NCBI GenBank assembly: GCA_902619265.1
Contig: CACNDL010000001.1
Coordinates: forward strand, 186,001 to 250,000
Direction of reading: 5' to 3'
Origin: an uncultured SAR86 cluster bacterium
GTDB taxonomy: Bacteria; Pseudomonadota; Gammaproteobacteria; Magnimaribacterales; TMED112
DNA: 64,000 nt
The notes beneath the pieces are model-generated. The model was not told the origin of the DNA, did no database searches, and was given only the letters and a program-made list of their open reading frames with translations. Made by a program: the position numbers and the translations under genes. Of this stretch, positions 8,573-18,466 are shown in pieces (positions within the stretch are counted from its first letter, which is position 1; every line of letters starts with the position of its first letter).

Positions 8573-10282
8573 TTACATTTTTTCTAATGGTTCAACATTC
8601 AGAATTTTAAAACTATTTTTTAGTATTTGTTTAGTAATGCTTGTGATTAAAAGTCTTGAATTTGATGTTACTTTGTCTTCGCATAACACGGGATTTTGTT
8701 CATAAAATGAGTGGAATGTAGCCGAAAAATCTTTTACGAAATGAACCAATGAATGAGGTGATCTTTCTAGCGCATATTCTTTTAAAACCAGAGGATAATT
8801 TATAGTTTTTGACACAATCTCAAAACAATTTTCTATTTCTTTAAGATCTATTTCGGAATTTGGGTCAAAAGTTGCTTTGCTTAGGATAGAGCAACACCTG
8901 ACGTATGCATACTGAGCATAAAAATATGGATTGTTTTTGCTTTCATCTTTTGCAAGATCCATATCAAAATCCATTGGGTGGTCCGATTTTTTTTCTAAAA
9001 AGAAAAACTTAATAACATCAGGACCTAGGTCTTCCCTTAACTCACTTAGAGAAAAGTATTCCCCCCTTCTTGTCGACATAGTTTTTTTAACACCTTGTTC
9101 ATACAGATTTACTAACTGATACAAAAGGAACTCGATGTTTTGATGGTCTTTTTTCATAACATCAAAAGCTGCTGTTAGCCTAGGAATATACCCGTGGTGA
9201 TCGGCACCAAAAATATTTATACAGGCATCAAAATTTCTATCAATTTTATTTTTATGGTAGCCAACATCTGTTAAATAATAAGTTGGCTCTCCATTTTCTC
9301 GCAACAACACTCTATCTTTGTCATCTCCAAACTCAGTAGTTTTAAACCATTCAGCGCCATCTTTATTGTATGTATGTTCTCGGTCTTTTATGATCTTTAA
9401 AGCTTTTGATAAATCTGATTTATCATCCTCAACTACACCTAAAGAGCTTTCGTGAAACCAGTGATCATGAACGATATTAAATTTTTGAAGGTCCTTTTTA
9501 ATAAGATTTAATATTTCGCTTACAGAAAATTCGTTGGCCTCCTCCCATGCCTGCTTAAACTCAGATTTAAAGTAAGCAGAAATAGTATCTAACCTGATAT
9601 CTTTATCTTCATCTAGAGATCCGAAATCAACTTCTTTATCAAGAGCTCCAAATTTTGATTTAAATCGTTCAGCTAGCTCTTTGACATATGTGCCTTCATA
9701 GGTGCCATCTGGATCAAAATCTTCTACATACGCATTAAGCAGCACACTACTTGTTAAAATTGATATTTGTCTACCGGCATCATTCACATAGTATTCTTTA
9801 GTTACTTCATAACCGATATTTTCTAAAAGATTCGCTATCGCCATGCCGAGCACTGCGCCTCTTCCATGCCCAACATGCAATGGTCCAGTTGGATTTGAAG
9901 AAACAAACTCTAATAATATTTTGCCTGTACAATCTTTGGTGGCGCCCCAACTGTCACCATGAGTAAGTATGTCTTTTAATAAAGCCCCTTTTGTTTCTGG
10001 CGTGATAAATACGTTAATAAAACCTGGGCCTTCGATTCGAATCTCACTAATCATTGAGTCGTCTAAATTGGCAGCCACATGTTCTGCTATTTCGACCGGT
10101 TTTTTATTGAAGTGTTTTGCCAGCTTAAGACAACAGCTTGATGCATAATCACCTCTAAGTTGTTCAGCGCTAATTTCAAACTCAACTTGTTCTAATAGTT
10201 TTTGTTCAAACGTTAAAGCATTTTTAGTTGCAACTTTAGCCACTGATTCTTTAAGCAGTTGATTTAACTCATTTAATATCAT
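8573..10282 (-). CDS. argS: Arginyl-tRNA synthetase
   Basis: Class I aminoacyl-tRNA synthetase charging tRNA-Arg, 569 aa, normal length. The N-terminal additional domain is followed by the HIGH-type signature SSNPTGPLHVGHGRGA at about residues 128-143. The FGADHHGYIPRL segment and the KMSKS-equivalent TMSTRRGEYF follow, and the DALR anticodon-binding domain closes the protein. It overlaps efp by 4 bases (ATGA) upstream and is 1 base from the SPOR gene downstream, so efp-argS-SPOR-yggS-yggT forms one run. Confidence 0.96.
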   Translation of the reverse strand: MILNELNQLLKESVAKVATKNALTFEQKLLEQVEFEISAEQLRGDYASSCCLKLAKHFNKKPVEIAEHVAANLDDSMISEIRIEGPGFINVFITPETKGALLKDILTHGDSWGATKDCTGKILLEFVSSNPTGPLHVGHGRGAVLGMAIANLLENIGYEVTKEYYVNDAGRQISILTSSVLLNAYVEDFDPDGTYEGTYVKELAERFKSKFGALDKEVDFGSLDEDKDIRLDTISAYFKSEFKQAWEEANEFSVSEILNLIKKDLQKFNIVHDHWFHESSLGVVEDDKSDLSKALKIIKDREHTYNKDGAEWFKTTEFGDDKDRVLLRENGEPTYYLTDVGYHKNKIDRNFDACINIFGADHHGYIPRLTAAFDVMKKDHQNIEFLLYQLVNLYEQGVKKTMSTRRGEYFSLSELREDLGPDVIKFFFLEKKSDHPMDFDMDLAKDESKNNPYFYAQYAYVRCCSILSKATFDPNSEIDLKEIENCFEIVSKTINYPLVLKEYALERSPHSLVHFVKDFSATFHSFYEQNPVLCEDKVTSNSRLLITSITKQILKNSFKILNVEPLEKM

Positions 10283-10845
10283 TCTTTGCTTCGTCCAACG
10301 TATGTGCCATCTCTAGTATCAATTTTAATTTGTTCGCCTTCATTTATAAAAATTGGAACTTGTACCTCTATTCCCGATGAAAGTTTTGCAGGCTTTAAAG
10401 TATTAGAAACTGTATCTCCCTTTAGGCCTGGTTCAGTCTCTGAAACAGTTTTCGTAACAAATGTAGGCAGTTCAACATTTAAAATATCTCCATCCCAAAA
10501 GAGAATTTTGCATTCCTCCTCTCCATCTAACCAAAGTTTAATTGACTCAATTTTATGCACTGGAATTTCAATTTGTTCATAAGTATCTTTATCCATAAAT
10601 ACGTAATTCTGGCCTTCTGCATATAAAAACTGAAAGTCTCTTTCTACAATGTCTGCGCTCTCTACTGATTCTCCAGATTTAAAGGTTCTTTCCCATACTT
10701 TCTGTGTTCTTAAGTTATAAAGTTTTGTTCGCATTACAGCTTGCCCTTTCCCTGGTTTATGAAACTCATAAGAAAGAATTGAACACGGTTCTTTTTCAAT
10801 CAAGACCTTAAGACCTGCTTTAAATTGATTGGTAGAATATTTCAT
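10279..10845 (-). CDS. efp: Translation elongation factor P
   Basis: EF-P, 188 aa, rescues ribosomes stalled at polyproline. Three beta-barrel domains are recognisable: the KOW-like N-domain (MKYSTNQFKAGLKVLIEKEP), the central domain (QFLYAEGQNYVFMDKDTYEQ), and the C-terminal OB domain ending IKIDTRDGTYVGR. The modification loop HKPGKGQA places the candidate beta-lysylated residue at K33. No modification enzyme gene (epmA/epmB) is in this window. First gene of the reverse run, divergent from the DUF1295 gene with a 52-base gap. Confidence 0.95.
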   Translation of the reverse strand: MKYSTNQFKAGLKVLIEKEPCSILSYEFHKPGKGQAVMRTKLYNLRTQKVWERTFKSGESVESADIVERDFQFLYAEGQNYVFMDKDTYEQIEIPVHKIESIKLWLDGEEECKILFWDGDILNVELPTFVTKTVSETEPGLKGDTVSNTLKPAKLSSGIEVQVPIFINEGEQIKIDTRDGTYVGRSKE

Positions 10846-10897
10846 TTTATGTCACATTATCCTTTTTCTTGTATGATACTTATAGCAAAAGCAAATT

Positions 10898-11791
10898 ATG
10901 GCTAAGACTATTTTACAACCTTTAGTATTTCTTGCTATCACAGTAGTGACTTTTTTAGTCTGTTACCTTCTGGCCATCACAGTTTCAGTTGGAACAATCG
11001 AATCAGACGGCTTGTCACTTATTATGGTAGCTATGGCCTTATCCTTTGCCATTCACTGGATTCTTTTTATTCCATCTTATATTTTTCAGACTGAAAAATT
11101 TTACGATCTAACTGGAACTCTTACTTACATCACGGTTCTGTCATTTGTAGTTTTCATTAAAAAGACCACTGTTCACGAAATGTTAGACCTAAGATCTTTA
11201 TTGATCTATGGCTGTATTATGATTTGGACAATAAGACTCGGTGGATTTTTATTTTGGCGTGTTCTGAAGGATGGCCATGATAAAAGGTTTAAAACAATCT
11301 TACCAAGTTTTACTCAACTGCTCATGACATGGACACTCTCTGCAGCTTGGGTATTTATTCAATCACTTTCTGCGCTAGTTGCCCTCACAGTAATCACCAG
11401 TGTGGAAATGGGTTTGATTGGTTGGTTTGGCTTAACATTATGGATTTTCGGATTTGGATTTGAGGTATTGGCTGATCATCAAAAAACAAAATTTAAAGCC
11501 GATGCTGCAAACGAGGGAAAATTTATAACTGGAGGCTTATGGGACATTTCAAGACATCCAAACTATTTCGGTGAAATTGTACTGTGGTTGGGTATTACTG
11601 TGATGGCTGTACCAGTTATGTCAGGCTTACAGTTTGTCTCTCTAATATCTCCAGTCTTTGGATTTTTGCTTATTTACTACGTCAGTGGGGTAAGAATGTT
11701 AGAAGCCAGATCGGACAAAAAATGGGGCAATAACCCTGAATATCAGGAATACAAAAGAAATACTCCCGTATTCTTCCCAAAACTGTTTTAA
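10898..11791 (+). CDS. DUF1295 steroid-5-alpha-reductase-like membrane protein
   Basis: 297 aa polytopic membrane protein with about seven hydrophobic segments. The C-terminal part carries the conserved DUF1295/steroid reductase signature (TGGLWDISRHPNYFGEI, then LEARSDKKWGNNPEYQEYKR), which binds NADPH in related enzymes. Eukaryotic relatives reduce enones or methylate phospholipids; the bacterial substrate is not established. It is divergent from efp and precedes the TonB cluster by 86 bases, and is probably not part of that operon. Confidence 0.82.
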   Translation: MAKTILQPLVFLAITVVTFLVCYLLAITVSVGTIESDGLSLIMVAMALSFAIHWILFIPSYIFQTEKFYDLTGTLTYITVLSFVVFIKKTTVHEMLDLRSLLIYGCIMIWTIRLGGFLFWRVLKDGHDKRFKTILPSFTQLLMTWTLSAAWVFIQSLSALVALTVITSVEMGLIGWFGLTLWIFGFGFEVLADHQKTKFKADAANEGKFITGGLWDISRHPNYFGEIVLWLGITVMAVPVMSGLQFVSLISPVFGFLLIYYVSGVRMLEARSDKKWGNNPEYQEYKRNTPVFFPKLF

Positions 11792-11877
11792 AATGCGGTT
11801 TTTCCTTAAAAAATAGTTGTAAAATAACAGTAATTTGATAATTTTAACGATCAAGTTTTAAAAAAGGGTAAAAGAAC

Positions 11878-12621
11878 ATGAAAAGATACGTATTTTTACT
11901 GTACATATTGGCAATTTTCGCATCTGCAAATAATGCTGATATAGACCAGATACTAGAGGAAAACCAAACAAGTATTTCTCAATCTGAAACTTCTCAAGAA
12001 AAAGTTGACAACCTATCAACTGAAAAAGATTCACTCTTAGCTGAGTGGAAAGTCGTAGTTAAACAAGTTGAAGGTTTAAAGATCTACAACGCACAGAAAA
12101 GACAACAGATTAAGGCACAAGAAGAAAGACTTGTAACTTTAGCTGAACAAACCAAACAGGTAGTTGTTATTCAAAGACAAATTCCACCTTTAATGGAAAG
12201 AATGGCAAATAGTTTGGAGCAGTTTGTATCACTTGATGCTCCATTCTCTTTGGATGAAAGATATAAGCGTATCAACCAAGTTAGAAATACCCTTTCAGAT
12301 CCAAAAGTTACTGCCTCAGAACAAGTAAGACAAGTTTTAGAAGCCTATAACATTGAGAGAGAATATGGCAGAACAATTGAAACCTATGAAGATGCAATTG
12401 TGTTAGATGGTGAAGAAAAAGTTGTAAATATCCTAAGAATTGGAAGGCTTGCATTGATGTATCAACTCAAGGACCAAAGTGAAGCAGGTATTTGGAATGG
12501 AAGTGGCTGGGAAAAAGTCAGCGGCTACAGAATACCAGTAAGAGATGGTATTAGAATGGCAAATAAAACTGCACCACTAGACCTTCTACCACTACCAGTC
12601 AAATTTGAGGAGGAAGAGTAA
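11878..12621 (+). CDS. DUF3450 periplasmic coiled-coil protein of TonB cluster
   Basis: 247 aa with a signal peptide (MKRYVFLLYILAIFASANNA), a long coiled-coil region (about residues 25-100, rich in Glu, Gln and Lys) and a C-terminal globular part. DUF3450 proteins are regularly the first gene of TtpC-ExbB2-ExbD2-TonB2 clusters; their exact job in energising outer-membrane receptors is unclear. The stop overlaps the TtpC-like ATG by one base (TAATG), and GGAGGAAGAG upstream of that start is a strong Shine-Dalgarno. First gene of a six-gene operon. Confidence 0.85.
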   Translation: MKRYVFLLYILAIFASANNADIDQILEENQTSISQSETSQEKVDNLSTEKDSLLAEWKVVVKQVEGLKIYNAQKRQQIKAQEERLVTLAEQTKQVVVIQRQIPPLMERMANSLEQFVSLDAPFSLDERYKRINQVRNTLSDPKVTASEQVRQVLEAYNIEREYGRTIETYEDAIVLDGEEKVVNILRIGRLALMYQLKDQSEAGIWNGSGWEKVSGYRIPVRDGIRMANKTAPLDLLPLPVKFEEEE

Positions 12622-13997
12622 TGAAATATATAAAAATATTATTGCTAAGTTTTTTCGTTATCTCTTCATTTTCTTATGCACAAGAAACTGAGGTTGAAGC
12701 ACCAACAAATCTTGATAAATTACTGGAACTTGTAAAAGAAGGTAAATCTAAAGAGCAAGGTGAAAATAGACAAAGAGAAGCAGAATTTAAGGCCGCTAGA
12801 GATAAGCAGGACCAAATCCTTAAAGCTGAGCAAAGAGAGCTGGCAAGACAGGAAAGAATAGCTGATCAGCTTGAAGAGGAATTTAGACAGAACCAAGAAA
12901 AACTCAGAGTAGCTGAAGAAGCATATCTTAAACAATTAGGTTCATTGAATGAACTTTTTGGACATATGCAAAGTATTACTACAGACTCCCGAGTAACTTT
13001 TGAGTCTTCATTAACAGCTGCAGAGTTCGGAAAGGATAGAGAAAAATTCTTGGGTGATCTTACTCAAAAAATGGGTGAATCGACTGAATTGCCAACAATC
13101 GAAGAAATTGAAAGAGTTTGGTACGAGATAATGCGTGAAATGAAAGCAACTGGAGAAGTCAGTCGTTTCTCAGCGACTGTTATTAATGTTGATGGCACTC
13201 AAACTGAATGTAGTGTGGTAAGAATAGGTGTTTATAACGCTGTCTGTGGAAATAGTTATTTAGAGTATGTACCTACTAAAGGACAATATCAGTTCTTGGC
13301 AAGACAGCCTGCCGGAAGGTATACAAGCTCAGCTGGAAGAGTATCAGATGCTGATGCATCTAGTGGCTATGTAAGCTTTTCTGTGGATCCAAGTGGTCCA
13401 TCAGGTGGCGCATTGCTGGCTAACCTTGTTCAAAATCCTTCTTTAGTTGAAAGAATTAATCAAGGTGGAATCATTGGTTATATTATTTTAGCAATTGGTG
13501 GAATCACACTTCTGTATGCAATATATAAATACGTGATGTTATGGATGATGGGAAGAGAAGTACAAGCACAGCTAGCTTCTTCAACACCAAATTCAAATAA
13601 TCCACTGGGAAGAGTACTGAAAGTAGGTGCTTCTCACATGAAAGAAACTATTGATCGACTTGAGTTGAAATTAGCAGAGGCAATTATGGCTGAGAGACCT
13701 TCTATTGAGAGAGGCATAAGTTTTGTAAAAATTGTTTCAGTAGTAGCGCCATTGGCAGGACTGCTTGGAACAGTTACAGGTATGATTGTTACTTTCCAAC
13801 AAATTACATTGTTTGGTACAGGTGATCCTAAGATAATGGCTGGTGGTATTTCACAAGCATTGGTTACAACTGTACTAGGACTCGTTGTTGCTATACCAAC
13901 AACATTAGCTCATTCGTTCTTGCAATCTTCTGCGAGATCAGTTGTTGATGTTTTAGAGGAACAAGCCACTGGTATAGTGGCTGAAAAAGCTAAGTAA
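12621..13997 (+). CDS. TtpC-like MotA/TolQ/ExbB proton-channel protein
   Basis: 458 aa: signal peptide (residues 1-20, ending SSFSYA), a long charged coiled coil (about 35-110), a periplasmic domain (about 110-270), then a C-terminal ExbB-type membrane domain. The GIIGYIILAIGGITLLYAIYK helix and the LAGLLGTVTGMIVTF and ALVTTVLGLVVAIPTTLAH segments are typical MotA/TolQ/ExbB. The architecture matches TtpC of the Vibrio TonB2 system, an additional channel-like protein needed together with ExbB2/ExbD2. Overlaps DUF3450 by one base and is 2 bases from exbB. Confidence 0.88.
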   Translation: MKYIKILLLSFFVISSFSYAQETEVEAPTNLDKLLELVKEGKSKEQGENRQREAEFKAARDKQDQILKAEQRELARQERIADQLEEEFRQNQEKLRVAEEAYLKQLGSLNELFGHMQSITTDSRVTFESSLTAAEFGKDREKFLGDLTQKMGESTELPTIEEIERVWYEIMREMKATGEVSRFSATVINVDGTQTECSVVRIGVYNAVCGNSYLEYVPTKGQYQFLARQPAGRYTSSAGRVSDADASSGYVSFSVDPSGPSGGALLANLVQNPSLVERINQGGIIGYIILAIGGITLLYAIYKYVMLWMMGREVQAQLASSTPNSNNPLGRVLKVGASHMKETIDRLELKLAEAIMAERPSIERGISFVKIVSVVAPLAGLLGTVTGMIVTFQQITLFGTGDPKIMAGGISQALVTTVLGLVVAIPTTLAHSFLQSSARSVVDVLEEQATGIVAEKAK

Positions 13998-13999
13998 AT

Positions 14000-14545
14000 A
14001 TGATCTGGCTTACTGAGCTTTACATATCTCTACGTGACTTCATGGAGTCGGGTGGACCAGTATTGTGGTATATCGCATTACTTGTAACGTTCATGTGGGC
14101 TTTGATTTTTGAGAGAATCTATTACTTCCTTTTTATTCATGATGATTTCGCTTCATCTATTAATAAAAGATATTTAGCTATGAGCTTTAAAACGCCTTGG
14201 CATAAGAACATGACAAAAGGTAGATTGATATCTGAAGGAAGAATAGCAATTAATAGAAACGTGCAATTGATACAAGTGTGTATCGCTTTGTGTCCACTAT
14301 TTGGTTTAATGGGGACAGTAACAGGAATGATAGAAGTATTCCAAGTTATGGCTTTTAACGGTGGCGGTGATGCAAGATCTATGGCTGGCGGCGTATCAAA
14401 AGCTACACTGCCAACTATGGCAGGAATGGTTTCAGCATTATCTGGTGTTTTAGCAATGATCTGGGTTAAAAACCAAGTTGAAACAAATGAACTATTAATG
14501 GGAGAATATGTATCAGGACACAGTAAACAAGGAGCTAAGAAATGA
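14000..14545 (+). CDS. exbB: ExbB-type proton channel subunit (TonB2 system)
   Basis: 181 aa inner-membrane protein with an N-terminal transmembrane helix (LWYIALLVTFMWALIFERIYYF) and the conserved pair of C-terminal helices around LFGLMGTVTGMIEVF and TLPTMAGMVSALSGVLAMIW. With ExbD it forms the proton-motive-force motor driving TonB. It is shorter than E. coli ExbB, like ExbB2 proteins. It ends in an ATGA overlap with exbD. Confidence 0.9.
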   Translation: MIWLTELYISLRDFMESGGPVLWYIALLVTFMWALIFERIYYFLFIHDDFASSINKRYLAMSFKTPWHKNMTKGRLISEGRIAINRNVQLIQVCIALCPLFGLMGTVTGMIEVFQVMAFNGGGDARSMAGGVSKATLPTMAGMVSALSGVLAMIWVKNQVETNELLMGEYVSGHSKQGAKK

Positions 14546-14952
14546 GAAGAAGTGCAATTTCGTCTGCAGCAAGAGAAGAAGAAAGTGAAATTAATTTGAC
14601 ACCTATGCTTGATGTGGTTTTCATCATGCTTATATTCTTTATTGTTACAGCTAATTTTATTAAAGAGCCAGGCCTAGAAGTTAATAGACCCGACTCTGAC
14701 ACATCCGAAATTCAAGAAAATGCTGCAATACTTATAGCAGTAGGTGGAAATGATGAAATTTACATGGATGGCAGAAGAATAGATGTCAGACAGGTTAAAG
14801 CTAATGTACTAAAACTATTGGCAGACAACCCGCAAGGCACAGTAGTAATTCAAGCTGATGAAACAGCAAGCGCAGATGCAATTATTCAAGTTATGGATGG
14901 TGCAAGAGATGCTGGGGTTTTTGACATTTCATTGGCAGCTGAACCAAATTAA
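14542..14952 (+). CDS. exbD: ExbD-type biopolymer transport protein
   Basis: 136 aa with a short cytoplasmic N-terminus, one transmembrane helix (LTPMLDVVFIMLIFFIV) and a periplasmic domain. The aspartate in LTPMLDVVF is the essential protonatable residue of the ExbD/TolR family. It starts inside the exbB stop and is 2 bases from tonB, so the motor subunits are translated together. Confidence 0.92.
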   Translation: MRRSAISSAAREEESEINLTPMLDVVFIMLIFFIVTANFIKEPGLEVNRPDSDTSEIQENAAILIAVGGNDEIYMDGRRIDVRQVKANVLKLLADNPQGTVVIQADETASADAIIQVMDGARDAGVFDISLAAEPN

Positions 14953-14954
14953 AT

Positions 14955-15587
14955 ATGGCAGATACTAAAAGATACACATTTTTAGCAATGGCACCATTAG
15001 TCGCCTTTATGCTATTTGTATTTATGGTTCTTTTAGTGAGTACTGGCGACTCTGGTGATGTGGTAAAAGGAAGAAAAATTGGTGATGTGATTATGCCTGA
15101 TAGAGAAATTGAAACTATTACTTCTGAAGAGGTTGAGCCTCCTGAAGAGCCTGAAATTGCGCCTCCAGACATTGCGCCTCCACAATTAGATGTAACACCT
15201 ATTGCAGTTAGTGCAGCAGCCTCAAAACCCGATATTAATTTTTCACAAGGCACAGGAGCCCTCTTTAGAGATGGTGATTACATACCACTATTTAAAGTAC
15301 AACCGGTATATCCAAGAAGAGCACAAGAAAGAAATATGGAGGGTTATGTAATAGTTGCTTTCACAATAACTGAGTCAGGAACAATTGAAGAACCTTATGT
15401 AATAGAAGGTATGTGTCGTTCAGCAGGCAACAGAGAGGGCGAATTTAGAGAATGCTCAATGTTTAACTCTGCAACCATAAGAGCAGCATCAAAACTTAAA
15501 TATAAACCAACCGTAAGAGATGGACGTGCGGTTTCCGTACCGGATGTGCCTCATAAATTTACCTTTGAATTAGAACAAGAAAGCTAA
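14955..15587 (+). CDS. tonB: TonB family energy-transducer protein
   Basis: 210 aa with an N-terminal membrane anchor (about residues 9-30), a short acidic and proline-containing periplasmic spacer (EEVEPPEEPEIAPPDIAPP, about residues 57-75) and a C-terminal TonB domain (YPRRAQERNMEGYVIVAFTI, then ATIRAASKLKYKPTVRDGR). The spacer is short compared with E. coli TonB, as in TonB2 proteins. It links the ExbB/ExbD motor to outer-membrane receptors, for which the receptor at 25533-27728 is a candidate client. The stop overlaps the TPR gene start. Confidence 0.9.
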   Translation: MADTKRYTFLAMAPLVAFMLFVFMVLLVSTGDSGDVVKGRKIGDVIMPDREIETITSEEVEPPEEPEIAPPDIAPPQLDVTPIAVSAAASKPDINFSQGTGALFRDGDYIPLFKVQPVYPRRAQERNMEGYVIVAFTITESGTIEEPYVIEGMCRSAGNREGEFRECSMFNSATIRAASKLKYKPTVRDGRAVSVPDVPHKFTFELEQES

Positions 15588-17200
15588 TGAGATATTTATT
15601 ATTACTACTGCTAACCTTTACCTTTAGTGCCTTTTCTGAGGTGCCTGACCCTAGCTATGGACTTCCTGAATTAGCTTCTGAAGAAAGAATAAGAGAGCTC
15701 AATACAAAGAAAAGAGCTAAAGTAATGTCCCCATCAGTAGCTAGGAAAGTTCAAAAGGTTATAGAAGCACTTGATGAAGCTAGTATTTTAGAAGAGGAGC
15801 AAAGACTTCTAAAAAAAGAGAAAAAAGAAAAAGAAGCAAATGCTAAAGATCTAGAAATTAAGAGAGCTGTAGCAAAAGGCCAACAAGAACTAGATGAATT
15901 AAAACCAAGAATGGCATCTTTAAAAAGTTACGACAGGTCAATGATTTATTATTACCAATCTTACTTTAACCTTGCTTATCAAAACAAAATTCCTGAGGCT
16001 ATTTCAAACTATTTGAAGGTGGTAGATGAAGAAGATACCAATGACAAGCTTAGAGTTGAAGCATATTATGTTCTTGCACAACTTTACCTTTCAGAATCAA
16101 ACTTTGATGCCGGCGTTGAATATCTTATCAAGTGGTTTAAAAATGCTCCTGATGTTAAACCTGATGCGTATGTCCTTCTTGGTCAAGCATATTACTTACT
16201 AGCAGATCAAGAAACATCGAAATCAAGGACATTAGCCAGCAAGCAAAAAGCTTTTAACAATGTTTTGAAAGCTAAAAGTCTCGCTGACGAGAAACAAATT
16301 AGATTTAGAGAGAATTGGTATTCACTTCTTCTAGCTTCAATGAGTGATCTTGAACTCAAGGAAGAGCAAGTCCCTCTCTACGAGGAAATTCTTGAACTTT
16401 ACCCAAAGAAAAAATACTTTGTGAATCTAGCTGGCTTATATAATGATCTTGAAAGACCTCGAGATTATACTAGTCTTCTCAAAACGGCTTATACAAAACA
16501 ACTTTTAAATAAAAAAGGTGAATTCCAGTCTTTGTCACAAATGTTAATGGCAGCGGGTAATCCTTATTGGGCAGCAGAAGTCATGCTAACAGGAATGACG
16601 TCTGTGCCTGGTACTAGAGTAGTTGATCAAGAATGTTTGATGAGTAAAGTTCTAGATGAAGACGGCAACCTGAAAACTGATAATAAAGGCATTGCAATAG
16701 AAGAGTTGGTATGCACGGATATATATGGCCCTGCATTTGTAAAAGCTGGATCAGTAAACGCGCTTGATCAAAAAGCAAAACCTGTACTTGCAGAAGATAA
16801 ACAAAATTTAACTATTTTAGCTGGAGCCCTTAGAGCCGCTCAAGAAAGACAAGCAGCAATTGATGTTTTCGAAAAACTAACAAAAGTAACCTCAGACGGA
16901 GAGGCCTATATAGCAATGGGAAATTTGTATTATCAAGAAGACCAAATAGACAAAGCTATCGAGGCTATTAACAAAGGATTGGATAAGGGAAAATTGAAGA
17001 ATCCAGGTTTTGCTCAGCTTACACTTGGCCAGGCCTTGTTCGAACTACAAAGATTTAATGAAGCTAGAGATGTCTTTACAAAAGCTTCAAAAAGCGAAAA
17101 AGATGCTGTAAAAAAATCAGCTAGAGCTTGGTTGAAATATACAGATAACGAACAGGAAAGAGTAAGAAATCTTAATTTAAGAAAAGAGTCTATTTCTTAA
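15587..17200 (+). CDS. TPR-repeat periplasmic protein of TonB cluster
   Basis: 537 aa with a signal peptide (MRYLLLLLLTFTFSAFS), an N-terminal charged coiled coil and multiple tetratricopeptide-like repeats (for example AYYVLAQLYLSESNFDAGVEYL, AYIAMGNLYYQEDQIDKAIEA and LTLGQALFELQRFNEARDVF). Vibrio TonB2 clusters carry a comparable TPR gene next to tonB2. Probably a scaffold in the periplasm; the mechanism is not known. Last gene of the six-gene operon; its 3' end overlaps the convergent folA by 11 bases. Confidence 0.85.
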   Translation: MRYLLLLLLTFTFSAFSEVPDPSYGLPELASEERIRELNTKKRAKVMSPSVARKVQKVIEALDEASILEEEQRLLKKEKKEKEANAKDLEIKRAVAKGQQELDELKPRMASLKSYDRSMIYYYQSYFNLAYQNKIPEAISNYLKVVDEEDTNDKLRVEAYYVLAQLYLSESNFDAGVEYLIKWFKNAPDVKPDAYVLLGQAYYLLADQETSKSRTLASKQKAFNNVLKAKSLADEKQIRFRENWYSLLLASMSDLELKEEQVPLYEEILELYPKKKYFVNLAGLYNDLERPRDYTSLLKTAYTKQLLNKKGEFQSLSQMLMAAGNPYWAAEVMLTGMTSVPGTRVVDQECLMSKVLDEDGNLKTDNKGIAIEELVCTDIYGPAFVKAGSVNALDQKAKPVLAEDKQNLTILAGALRAAQERQAAIDVFEKLTKVTSDGEAYIAMGNLYYQEDQIDKAIEAINKGLDKGKLKNPGFAQLTLGQALFELQRFNEARDVFTKASKSEKDAVKKSARAWLKYTDNEQERVRNLNLRKESIS

Positions 17201-17681
17201 CATACTCTTTTATTACAAAAGAAAATTCATTTTGATCTGATTTGCTATGGTGCTCACTTGATACTTCAAGCCAATCATTTGCATTGAACTCGGGAAAGTA
17301 AATATCGCCTTTTAAATGGTTTGCATCAACCCATGAAATGACTAATTTATTAATTTTTTGCATGCCTTCCTCAAAAATCCTTGAACCACCAATTAAAATA
17401 ATTTCGTCGTTTGTATATTTCATGCCAAGCTGAATAGCTTCATCAAGAGATTTGCATATATGGCAACCTTCAACTTGTTTCATCTTGTTTGAAACAATGA
17501 TATTTATTCTATTGGGTAAAGGTCTTCCAATTGAGTCGAATGTATTTCGTCCCATAATTATGGGTTTATTCATAGAATAATTTTTAAAATGTTCTAGATC
17601 ATCTCTGAGCTTCCATGGTAAATCATTATTTACTCCAATTAGTCTGTTGCTATTCATTGCAACTAAAGAAGAAATAATCAT
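17190..17681 (-). CDS. folA: Dihydrofolate reductase
   Basis: 163 aa, type I DHFR length. It has the N-terminal [24 protein letters not shown] motif, with the catalytic acidic residue in the helix containing DDLEHFKNY, and the [19 protein letters not shown] and [17 protein letters not shown]-binding segments. It regenerates tetrahydrofolate oxidised by thymidylate synthase. It overlaps thyA by 4 bases (ATGA), the functional partner, and its 3' end overlaps the TPR gene from the other strand. Confidence 0.94.
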   Translation of the reverse strand: MIISSLVAMNSNRLIGVNNDLPWKLRDDLEHFKNYSMNKPIIMGRNTFDSIGRPLPNRINIIVSNKMKQVEGCHICKSLDEAIQLGMKYTNDEIILIGGSRIFEEGMQKINKLVISWVDANHLKGDIYFPEFNANDWLEVSSEHHSKSDQNEFSFVIKEYVKK

Positions 17682-18466
17682 ATAGCTACTACAGCAGGTA
17701 TATGGGTATGATGTTGGTAATCAATTAGCTCAAAGTCTTCATACTCATACTCATCAATAGAGCCTTTTTTTACAACTTTTATTTGAGGAGGTTCTAAAGG
17801 AGATCTGGAGAGCTGTTCTTCAGCTTGTGCTAAATGGTTATTATACAAATGAGCATCACCTAAAGTATGAATAAAATCACCAACCTTTAAATCACATACA
17901 TTTGCAATCATATGAGTTAGTAAGGCATAAGATGCAATATTAAATGGAACACCCAAAAAAACGTCAGCACTTCTTTGGTATAACTGACATGATAATTTTC
18001 CGTCTTGTACATAAAATTGGAATAGTATGTGGCAGGGAGCAAGAGCCATCCTTGGAATCTCTGCAACATTCCATGCGCTAACAATATGCCTTCTGCTATT
18101 GGGATTGTCTTTAATTTGCTGAATAACACTTGATATTTGATCATGAAAACCATCAGCACCTTTCCAATTACGCCATTGTTTGCCATAAACTGGGCCTAAG
18201 TCTCCATTTTCATCAGCCCATTCATCCCAAATTGATACTCCATTATCTTTCAAATATTTGATATTAGTATCGCCTTTTAAAAACCACAGCAATTCATATG
18301 CCACTGACTTAAAATGTATTTTTTTTGTTGTTAAAAGAGGAAATGATTCTTGTAGATCAAATCTCATCTGGTGTCCAAAAATTGATATGGTACCTGTGCC
18401 TGTTCTGTCACCCTTAGGCTTACCGGAATCTTTAACTTTTTTAAGTAAATCTAGGTATTCTTGCAT
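17678..18466 (-). CDS. thyA: Thymidylate synthase ThyA
   Basis: 262 aa, converts dUMP to dTMP using methylene-tetrahydrofolate. The [19 protein letters not shown]-terminal segment, the nucleophilic cysteine in [13 protein letters not shown], and [22 protein letters not shown] and HLYNNHLAQ are all conserved. The length matches the short E. coli-type enzyme. It lies directly after lgt (adjacent codons) and overlaps folA, giving the lgt-thyA-folA order common in gammaproteobacteria. Confidence 0.96.
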   Translation of the reverse strand: MQEYLDLLKKVKDSGKPKGDRTGTGTISIFGHQMRFDLQESFPLLTTKKIHFKSVAYELLWFLKGDTNIKYLKDNGVSIWDEWADENGDLGPVYGKQWRNWKGADGFHDQISSVIQQIKDNPNSRRHIVSAWNVAEIPRMALAPCHILFQFYVQDGKLSCQLYQRSADVFLGVPFNIASYALLTHMIANVCDLKVGDFIHTLGDAHLYNNHLAQAEEQLSRSPLEPPQIKVVKKGSIDEYEYEDFELIDYQHHTHIPAVVAI

